From Candidatus Pacearchaeota archaeon (GTDB taxonomy: Archaea > Nanobdellota > Nanobdellia > Pacearchaeales > GW2011-AR1), in the NCBI GenBank assembly GCA_003694055.1, contig RFLC01000192.1, positions 1 through 5,477 of the forward strand: a DNA stretch of 5,477 bases, in the 5' to 3' direction. Positions 1 to 4,557 of this stretch are shown piece by piece. Position numbers and translations under genes: made by a program. The notes beneath the pieces are model-generated. The model saw only the letters and a list, made by a program, of their open reading frames with translations. It made no database searches and had not been told where the DNA came from. Each line of letters begins with the position of its first letter. Position 1 is the stretch's first letter.

Positions 1-4
1 ATGT

Positions 5-20
5 GCGAAAGATTTATTAA
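5..20 (+). promoter_or_regulatory. BRE/TATA promoter of the P-loop kinase gene
   Basis: A purine-rich BRE-like element (GCGAAAG, 5-11) runs into a TATA-like box (ATTTATTA, 12-19). The box is centred about 26 bases before the ATG at 42, which is where an archaeal TATA box would place the transcription start. No Shine-Dalgarno motif lies between, so a leaderless transcript is likely. The same purine-then-TATA arrangement (AGAAAG then ATTTAAAT) precedes the lipoprotein gene starting at 3814. Confidence 0.55.
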
Positions 21-41
21 CGTTTTTTCTCGACGAGATTT

Positions 42-626
42 ATGATACTCGGATTGACAGGAACAATTTGCGCTGGCAAGAGTTGCGCATGCGAGATGCT
101 TGCCCAGCAAGGCTTTCGCATTCTTTCGTTCGGCGCAGAGGTGACAGAGTTTATTAAAGAGGAGTTGGAATCGCGCGGACCGATGACGCGGGAAAGAATG
201 CAGTACTGGGGCAGGCGTGCGCGCGAGATTTACTCAACTGACTTCTGGGAGAGGAGATTGTTCGCGAAAATAAACGAGTTTGATAGCGAGAGGTATGTTG
301 TGGATGGCTTTAGGTATGTTGAGCAGGTTGAAAATTTTCGCAGGGCTTATGAGGATTTTTATCTCGTGGCGATTGATGCCCAACCAAGATTGAGATACGA
401 ACGCATGCTTGCGCGCGCAAGGCCAGGGGATGCGAAAAATTGGCAAGAGTTTCTGCATATTGATGCTAGGGATTTGGGAGCGATTGCTGGACAAGAAACA
501 GCAAAATGCATTGCATTGGCAGACGCGATAGTTATGAACAACTCAACTTTAGAAGAGTTTGAACGCTCGGTAAAGCATGTGGTTGAGCACTTTGAAAGAG
601 CTAGAAAGTTGGGGCTGAAACGCTAG
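42..626 (+). CDS. P-loop nucleotide kinase-like protein (UPF0200 / dephospho-CoA kinase-like)
   Basis: This 194-residue cytoplasmic P-loop protein belongs to the nucleoside monophosphate kinase/dephospho-CoA kinase fold group. The Walker A motif is GTICAGKS at residues 7-14. The strand YVVDGFR (85-91) and the following EVE-like helix match the section in which this group carries a D-G/S-hR motif. An arginine-rich lid-like stretch (R117-R127, then PGD) and a late strand with AD-IV-N (160-166) complete the domain. The closest relatives I recognise are archaeal UPF0200 proteins and the kinase-like domain found fused to dCMP deaminase in some small-genome prokaryotes; no deaminase domain is present here. 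The substrate cannot be read from the sequence: a nucleotide or dephospho-CoA is plausible. Two cysteines (C15, C17) directly follow the P-loop Ser14 and a third (C10) lies inside the loop, which is unusual. It converges on the epimerase gene with a 38-base gap. Confidence 0.8.
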   Translation: MILGLTGTICAGKSCACEMLAQQGFRILSFGAEVTEFIKEELESRGPMTRERMQYWGRRAREIYSTDFWERRLFAKINEFDSERYVVDGFRYVEQVENFRRAYEDFYLVAIDAQPRLRYERMLARARPGDAKNWQEFLHIDARDLGAIAGQETAKCIALADAIVMNNSTLEEFERSVKHVVEHFERARKLGLKR

Positions 627-664
627 TTGCATGAGCAAGCTCTTGAGTTTGCGCGCAACTCTCT

Positions 665-1654
665 TTAACGCGCGCCTTGATTGGGTTGAAAAATCTTCCT
701 GAAATATTCAAGCGTGAGTGGCAGACCCTCGTCGAGAGTTACTTTGGGTGTCCAGCCAAGCAACTCGCGCGCCCGAGTAATGTCTGCCTGCGTGTGCCTT
801 GGTTCTTGCACAGGCTCTGCGTAGATTGGTTCGATGTCAGAGTTGTAAAACCTAGCAATCCGACGGAAAATCTCGTTCACCGAGTAATTTTTTCCTGAGC
901 CAATGTTAAATGCCTTGCCAAAACACTCGGCGTTTTGCGTGGTTGCTGCTAGCATGTTTGCCTCGACAACATCATCAATGTAAGTGAAGTCCCTTGTCTG
1001 CTCTCCATCGCCGTAGATTGTCGGCTGCTTTCCCTCGAGAATCAGTTTGGCAAACTTTGGTATGGCTTGCGCGTATGCTCCGCAGGGATTTTGCTCTGGC
1101 CCGTAAACATTGAAATAGCGCAAAGCAATTGTCTCAAGCCCATAGCAAGCGTGAAACACTCCGCAGTAAATCTCGCCGACAAGCTTGTGCGCTGCGTACG
1201 GAGAAATCGGTTGCTGTTCCTCGCCCTCGCGCAATGGCAAGCGCTGAGAGTCGCCGTAAACCGAGGAGCTTGAAGCAAACACAAACCTCCTTGCACCATG
1301 CTCTTTGCTCAAAAACAAAAGGTTGTGAGTTCCAACATCATTGCTAGCATGGGTTTTAAATGGTTCTTTGATTGAGTACTGCACGCGCGGCAGAGCTGCT
1401 TGATGGAACACAATCTCTGGCTTGTGCAACTCAAAAATCCTCTGCATCTCCTCAAACTCAGAAACATCTCGCTTGTAAAACACAAACCTCTGCTCCCCAA
1501 GAGCTTGAAGCTCGTCCAAATTTCTCGCAGAAAACTCAATGCCCTCCTCGTGCAAAAGTGCATCTATCCCAACAACCTCCCAGCCGTGCGCGAGGACCCG
1601 ACGAGCAACATTGCTTCCAATAAATCCTGCAACTCCTGTAACAAGCGCGCGCAT
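665..1654 (-). CDS. NAD-dependent nucleotide-sugar epimerase/dehydratase (extended SDR)
   Basis: This is a complete extended short-chain dehydrogenase of 329 residues that acts on a nucleotide-linked sugar in the cytoplasm, most likely a UDP-hexose C4 epimerisation. Visible hallmarks are the N-terminal Rossmann motif GVAGFIG (7-13), an acidic residue at the end of the second strand (D31) that should bind the NAD ribose, the ASSSSVYG segment (128-134) supplying the catalytic Ser, and the YAAHK catalytic Tyr/Lys pair (Y153, K157). RYFNVYGP (179-186) and YGDGEQTRDFTYIDD (214-228) are typical of the UDP-glucose and UDP-GlcNAc (WbpP-like) 4-epimerase group. UDP-glucuronate epimerase and decarboxylase are alternatives that motifs alone cannot exclude. 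I start it at 1654: the Rossmann strand begins at once with MRALVTG, whereas the in-frame ATG at 1699 adds 15 residues encoded by promoter-like DNA. Probable role: precursors for surface glycans or protein glycosylation. Confidence 0.9.
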   Translation of the reverse strand: MRALVTGVAGFIGSNVARRVLAHGWEVVGIDALLHEEGIEFSARNLDELQALGEQRFVFYKRDVSEFEEMQRIFELHKPEIVFHQAALPRVQYSIKEPFKTHASNDVGTHNLLFLSKEHGARRFVFASSSSVYGDSQRLPLREGEEQQPISPYAAHKLVGEIYCGVFHACYGLETIALRYFNVYGPEQNPCGAYAQAIPKFAKLILEGKQPTIYGDGEQTRDFTYIDDVVEANMLAATTQNAECFGKAFNIGSGKNYSVNEIFRRIARFYNSDIEPIYAEPVQEPRHTQADITRARELLGWTPKVTLDEGLPLTLEYFRKIFQPNQGAR

Positions 1655-1675
1655 AACTCGCCTTGCTTGCGAGAG

Positions 1676-1687
1676 TTTAAATTTATT
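1676..1687 (-). promoter_or_regulatory. TATA region of the epimerase gene
   Basis: On the minus strand the sequence reads AATAAATTTAAA. The TTTAAA core (1676-1681) is centred about 25 bases, and the AATAAATT part about 29 bases, before the ATG at 1654. Only a weak purine run (AAGGCGAG) precedes the ATG. This places the transcription start at or within a few bases of 1654 and argues against the longer start at 1699, which lies upstream of this box. Confidence 0.6.
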
Positions 1688-1701
1688 TTTGCATTGCAAA
1701 A
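1687..1701. promoter_or_regulatory. Perfect 7+7 dyad (TTTTGCA-T-TGCAAAA) at the epimerase promoter
   Basis: The arms are perfectly complementary around a single central base. The dyad abuts the upstream side of the TATA region, at the BRE position, so a dimeric regulator bound here could block or recruit TFB/TBP. A one-base loop cannot form as RNA, so a DNA operator fits better than a terminator hairpin. The site also lies just after the endA stop codon, and the T-run TTTTGC on the minus strand could help to end endA transcription. Operator function is inference. Confidence 0.35.
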
Positions 1702-1711
1702 CAATTATTGG

Positions 1712-2224
1712 TTAAGGGCGCAACCAACTCACTTCAAAATAGCTCACCTCGCGCTCTTCGTCAACAATTGCGATGAGCAACTTCTTTTTTGTTGAATGCG
1801 CAACCCTGTTCCTCGCAACAAACTCCTGCCATTTCAGGCGCTCGCCTTCGCTTGTCACAAACACTAGCCATCGCGAGTGCGCCTTGCTAACTTTCGCGCC
1901 CTTCTCATAAACCCTAAAATCAGCGCCAAACTTCAACGCGCTTTTCACAACATACCCTCTAGACCGCAAGTCCTCGTAAACTGCAAACTTCAACTCAAAA
2001 TCCTTATCTTTCCGACGGAAAATTGACAAAAGTTCCTCGTAAGTGACGCCTTTCTTTATCCTTACAATCTCCATTTTGCCGCGTTTTACAAGGTAAAGAG
2101 ACTCAAAACTTGAGAAATAAACCCTGCCAGATTTTTTTTCTCCAAAATAAGATTTTTCGTTTAGTGTGAATGCTTGCGGCTCAGATGAGAACACATCTCC
2201 TCCTCTAAGATATGCTTTGAACAT
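1712..2224 (-). CDS. endA: tRNA-splicing (tRNA-intron) endonuclease
   Basis: This enzyme cleaves pre-tRNA at the bulge-helix-bulge motif to remove introns, leaving 2',3'-cyclic phosphate and 5'-OH ends for the tRNA ligase. The 170-residue protein aligns end to end with the Methanocaldococcus jannaschii enzyme as I remember it (179 residues). The catalytic triad is intact: Tyr106 (in ADFRVYEKG), His116 (in KAHSRWL) and Lys147 (in AHSTKKKLL), matching M. jannaschii Y115/H125/K156. The N-terminal domain (about 1-75) is followed by the nuclease domain starting at YEDLRSRGY (83-91), and the chain ends in the characteristic SYFEVSWLRP. A full-length single-domain protein suggests the homotetrameric type, which is inferred from length only. 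The start at 2224 sits 25 bases downstream of a clear TATA box. The gene is separated by 57 bases from the epimerase gene and by 88 bases from the KaiC-like gene, so it is probably its own transcription unit. Confidence 0.96.
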   Translation of the reverse strand: MFKAYLRGGDVFSSEPQAFTLNEKSYFGEKKSGRVYFSSFESLYLVKRGKMEIVRIKKGVTYEELLSIFRRKDKDFELKFAVYEDLRSRGYVVKSALKFGADFRVYEKGAKVSKAHSRWLVFVTSEGERLKWQEFVARNRVAHSTKKKLLIAIVDEEREVSYFEVSWLRP

Positions 2225-2244
2225 GAGAAAAAAACGGAGTTGGG

Positions 2245-2252
2245 ATTTATAA
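2245..2252 (-). promoter_or_regulatory. TATA box of endA
   Basis: The minus strand reads TTATAAAT, a near-ideal archaeal TATA box centred about 24.5 bases before the endA ATG at 2224. The intervening sequence has no Shine-Dalgarno motif, so the transcript is probably leaderless. Confidence 0.7.
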
Positions 2253-2263
2253 CACTTGTGTTA
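2250..2263. promoter_or_regulatory. Dyad TAACAC-TT-GTGTTA overlapping the endA promoter
   Basis: Six-base arms are perfectly complementary around a TT spacer. The dyad overlaps the upstream end of the TATA box by three bases and covers the BRE position. This is a typical place for an archaeal repressor or activator dimer to contact DNA. Chance occurrence cannot be excluded for a 12-base match. Confidence 0.4.
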
Positions 2264-2312
2264 GCTTTTCGCGCTTGCAGTTGAACACAGCCCTCCTCGC
2301 TGAGCAGAAAAT

Positions 2313-3095
2313 CTATTTGCAAACAAAATGGCTAACCGGTGTTGTTTTAATAAATATGCCTCCTTCCTTTATCTCAAATGGATAAACCTCTTTGGAGTGA
2401 TTTGTTCCGCGCATTTTCAGAACTTCGATAAACCTTTCTCTTTTCTCTGCTTTCCGAATGAAATAAAGAACAATTACCGAGTCTGCTTCAAACTCTATTG
2501 CTTTTGAAGTGAACGCGCCGCCAAAATCCACGGGGTCTTCCTCTAAAGTGAGGAGAGAGGTGCAGTGCCAACCGCGAGTCATACCGAACAAAGACAAGGC
2601 AGCTTCGCGCTTTGAGAGTTCGTCTTCAAAAAGTAAAGAGAATGAGGTGATGCTGTCCATTGCCAAGCGCGTGACTTTGTTTTTCAAGATTATGCTTTCA
2701 ATTGAGCCGCCGCCTTCTTCAAGCATGGTTTTGACTTTTATCGGGCTGTACTCAAGGAATGTGAACAAACCTTTTTTCTCGTACTTTCGCAAGTCAAACC
2801 CAACCTCAAGCAAGTTGTGATAAAACTGCTCCTTCTTTTCCTCGAAAGTTATGTAAAGGCAATTTTCGCCTCGTTCCATGCCGTAAATCAAGAACTGCGT
2901 CGCGAATATTGACTTTCCGCTTCCTGAGCCGCCGACGAGCAGATTCGTCGAATTTTTCTCAAACCCTCCTTCAATCAACCTGTCAAAGTTCGGAATGCCA
3001 ACCGGAACTCTATGAGGATCCATCTCAACTTTCTTTGACCTTACCCTATCATCTTTGTGCGGCTTTTTCGGATTTTTCACTTTCTTTCTTGCCAT
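2313..3095 (-). CDS. KaiC-like single-domain RecA-fold ATPase
   Basis: This 260-residue protein carries one KaiC/RadA-like ATPase domain, compared with two in cyanobacterial KaiC. The motifs occur in the expected order: the entry strand VPVGIPNFDRLIEGG (30-44), Walker A GGSGSGKS (55-62), ITFEE with the E85-E86 pair that in KaiC supplies the catalytic glutamates, Walker B RLAMD (143-147), and the C-terminal KMRGTNHSKEVYPFEI hairpin (227-242) that is diagnostic of archaeal KaiC-like proteins. The first 25 or so residues are a very basic, probably disordered tail rich in Lys and Arg, suggesting contact with nucleic acid or an acidic partner. Archaeal family members act in signalling, motility control or unknown regulatory roles; no partner is adjacent here to narrow the function. 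It has its own TATA box. The N-terminal start is supported by promoter spacing. Confidence 0.9.
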   Translation of the reverse strand: MARKKVKNPKKPHKDDRVRSKKVEMDPHRVPVGIPNFDRLIEGGFEKNSTNLLVGGSGSGKSIFATQFLIYGMERGENCLYITFEEKKEQFYHNLLEVGFDLRKYEKKGLFTFLEYSPIKVKTMLEEGGGSIESIILKNKVTRLAMDSITSFSLLFEDELSKREAALSLFGMTRGWHCTSLLTLEEDPVDFGGAFTSKAIEFEADSVIVLYFIRKAEKRERFIEVLKMRGTNHSKEVYPFEIKEGGIFIKTTPVSHFVCK

Positions 3096-3116
3096 GTGAG
3101 AATTATGAAACAGCTC

Positions 3117-3131
3117 TATAAAAACTTACCG
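3117..3131 (-). promoter_or_regulatory. BRE/TATA promoter of the KaiC-like gene
   Basis: The minus strand reads CGGTAAG followed by TTTTTATA. The TATA part (3117-3124) is centred about 25 bases before the ATG at 3095. There is no Shine-Dalgarno motif in the gap. The T-run may also help to end transcription of the lipoprotein gene, whose stop codon is about 30 bases upstream. Confidence 0.6.
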
Positions 3132-3151
3132 AGAAAGCTTGCGGAGAAGAT

Positions 3152-3814
3152 TTATTCTTTGCTCAGCACAATCTCCTCTCGCTCGCCATCTCTGTCAATG
3201 TAGATATAAAACTTTCCGCGAGTTAAGCCAGGCTTGTCGTCGATTCTCTCGCCGTCAGGTGTTTTGAAGAACACAAACCCACGCCTCTCTTGCTCAGGCC
3301 CCAGCTCTGCACTTTTTATTGCTTTGCTAACATAATCTCGCTCCCGTATTTTGTTTGTCCTATCTACTTCTGCACTTCCTAAAGCAGCGCCTATCGGCGA
3401 GATTAGGAAAGCGAAAAAGTTGTTTACCTTTTTTCTCTTGTCGAACTTGTATCTTGCTGCTTCTTCTGGCGAAATGAGCTCCCACTCTCTTTCTGCCGGA
3501 CCGACAAACCTGACTGCTCTGGAATCGAAGAACACCTCTCTTTCAGAGTTGTTGCTCACTCTCACATACGCAGGCAAGATTCCTTCGCGCAGGACATTTT
3601 TCAGGTAGTCATTGGGTTGGTTGAACATCTCTGTTTCTGAGTTTGACTCAAACGGCTCTATTCCTACTTCTACTCCGCGCGAGTTTGCGTAATAAGTGCA
3701 TTGCCGCGGTGAAATGTCAGGCATCGCGCGAGTGTTGTACGGAACGCACCCTGCCAAGCCAAACGCAGAGGCAGAAAATGCTAGAGATGCGAGCAAGGAT
3801 TTTCTAGTTCTCAT
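3152..3814 (-). CDS. Secreted lipoprotein of unknown family (downstream paralogue)
   Basis: I do not recognise a named family. From the ATG at 3814 the product is 220 residues: a short basic start (MRTRK), a hydrophobic helix, and a good lipobox LAGC (20-23) that predicts lipid attachment at Cys23 and export to the outer face of the membrane. The mature part contains GVEVGIEPFES (47-57), EGILPAYVRVSN (77-88), a hydrophobic Gly/Ala-rich stretch (130-148, VNNFFAFLISPIGAALGSA) that could insert in a membrane, and RRGFVFFKTPDGE (177-189), ending in a charged strand-rich tail. The order matches the upstream neighbour, so the two are tandem duplicates. The start is chosen because a TATA-like box lies 28 bases upstream; the in-frame GTG at 3826 adds only MFNP and is too close to that box. 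The gene overlaps its neighbour by 11 bases. A similar layout occurs in some bacterial lipoproteins of unknown role (from memory). Confidence 0.82.
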   Translation of the reverse strand: MRTRKSLLASLAFSASAFGLAGCVPYNTRAMPDISPRQCTYYANSRGVEVGIEPFESNSETEMFNQPNDYLKNVLREGILPAYVRVSNNSEREVFFDSRAVRFVGPAEREWELISPEEAARYKFDKRKKVNNFFAFLISPIGAALGSAEVDRTNKIRERDYVSKAIKSAELGPEQERRGFVFFKTPDGERIDDKPGLTRGKFYIYIDRDGEREEIVLSKE

Positions 3815-4439
3815 TGGATTGAACACAATCTAGCGGGAATTTAAATCTTTCTATTTCTTCAGATTGCATGTAAAAGTACAACTCGCTGCCGGCGAGAGAG
3901 TTGCAATAATCTCTGAGTGCGCTTTCCGGAGTTCTGAACGCGACGAACCCGCGCATTGTCTGCCCTGGCTTAACGTGCGCGTTGTAGTTAATCATCAGTC
4001 TTTTGTAAGTTCTGTCAACTTTTTTGTTCCAGCTTTGAGCGTTGAAGTAAAGCGTTCTTTTCAGAAACCCTGGAGCAAGCAGCGCCTCAAGTCCGGCTTT
4101 GCGGTGCTCCTCTTTTGCTAACTCTGCCCAGTCAACCTGCTCCCAGCGCTCGCCATTCCTGTCCTTGAAATAGAACCCGCCATTTATCAGCGCCTCGCTC
4201 TCTCCTCGGTTTTCTATCACTAGATAAAAAGGAAGTATACCATGTTCAAGGAAGTTCTTCCCCAACATCTCCTCGCACTCTTCTGCAGTTTCGCATGGCT
4301 CAACTCCAATCCTAAAATCCTCGCAACTTTGCTTAAAACTGCACTGCTCAAAACCAATCTCAGGCAAAGACTTTCCAGAGTAGCATCCATTTCCAAACGC
4401 AATTCCAAACCCTAGCAGTGCAACCAAAGTTTTTCTCAT
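3804..4439 (-). CDS. Secreted, cysteine-rich probable lipoprotein (upstream paralogue)
   Basis: The function is unknown. This 211-residue protein has a signal peptide (MRKT followed by a hydrophobic run to residue 16) ending at FGNGC with Cys19. The lipobox is weak because Gly16 sits at the -3 position where Leu is usual, so lipid attachment is likely but less sure than for its neighbour. It shares with that paralogue the early QC (Q32-C33), IGVEP (44-48), HGILPFYLVIEN (66-77), an E-A-A-like helix near 105-115, and MRGFVAFRTPE (162-172). Unlike the paralogue it has six further cysteines (33, 39, 49, 55, 179, 205), enough for up to three disulfides outside the cell, and its central region is less hydrophobic. 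Both the start and a TATA box 25 bases upstream are clear. The promoter of the next gene appears to lie inside its last codons. Confidence 0.8.
   Translation of the reverse strand: MRKTLVALLGFGIAFGNGCYSGKSLPEIGFEQCSFKQSCEDFRIGVEPCETAEECEEMLGKNFLEHGILPFYLVIENRGESEALINGGFYFKDRNGERWEQVDWAELAKEEHRKAGLEALLAPGFLKRTLYFNAQSWNKKVDRTYKRLMINYNAHVKPGQTMRGFVAFRTPESALRDYCNSLAGSELYFYMQSEEIERFKFPLDCVQSNEN
3840..3851 (-). promoter_or_regulatory. Internal BRE/TATA promoter of the downstream lipoprotein gene
   Basis: The minus strand reads AGAAAG followed by ATTTAAAT, with the core TTTAAA at 3840-3845, about 28 bases before the ATG at 3814. It lies within the coding sequence of the upstream lipoprotein gene and encodes part of its Arg-Phe-Lys-Phe segment (198-201), so the match may partly reflect codon content. 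The purine-rich flank and spacing match the other promoters of the window. Confidence 0.45.
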
Positions 4440-4460
4440 GCGGTTTGCTAATCAACTTGC

Positions 4461-4477
4461 TTTTTATTGTTTTCTAG
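4461..4477 (-). promoter_or_regulatory. BRE/TATA promoter of the cysteine-rich lipoprotein gene
   Basis: The minus strand reads TAGAAAAC followed by AATAAAAA. The A/T box (4461-4468) is centred about 25 bases before the ATG at 4439, with no Shine-Dalgarno motif between box and start. Confidence 0.55.
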
Positions 4478-4522
4478 TGCGTGGTAAAGAGGAGTTTTAG
4501 AGATGATAGCAACGCAACTTTC

Positions 4523-4557
4523 GAAATCTTTCCAAAGAAAAGGGGGAATTAGATTTC
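4523..4557 (-). terminator. Probable terminator of the PHP gene: hairpin plus pyrimidine tract
   Basis: GAAATCT (4523-4529) pairs with AGATTTC (4551-4557), and inside it TTCC (4530-4533) pairs with GGAA (4545-4548). This gives 11 base pairs with a two-base bulge that falls within the PHP stop codon and an 11-base loop. On the minus strand the stop codon is followed directly by CCCCCTTTTCTTT, a pyrimidine tract of the kind at which archaeal RNA polymerase stops. The tract alone could be sufficient, because archaeal termination does not require a hairpin. Confidence 0.45.

Noticed and set aside
1..45. Plus-strand frame open from the left edge to a TGA at 43-45 that overlaps the kinase ATG (ATGA), suggesting the tail of an upstream operon gene.
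   Set aside because: Only 14 codons are visible, with no recognisable composition, and the same bases form a good BRE/TATA promoter for the kinase gene. It cannot be settled without the sequence to the left.
625..660. Inverted repeat AGTTGC...GCAACT between the convergent kinase and epimerase genes, with a small GAGC-AA-GCTC inside, as a bidirectional terminator.
   Set aside because: The six-base arms are 24 bases apart and no T-run follows on either strand, so it is weak and could be chance.
1042..1623. Several frames of 68-85 codons on both strands within the epimerase gene.
   Set aside because: They overlap the catalytic core of an intact epimerase and have low-quality composition (Cys/Ser/Gln-rich).
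665..1699. Longer epimerase starting at the in-frame ATG at 1699.
   Set aside because: The extra 15 residues precede a Rossmann strand that already starts naturally at MRALVTG, and their codons coincide with the TATA region and the dyad.
3152..3826. GTG start at 3826 for the downstream lipoprotein.
   Set aside because: It adds only four residues before a normal basic signal-peptide start, increases the overlap to 23 bases, and lies only about 16 bases from the TATA-like box.
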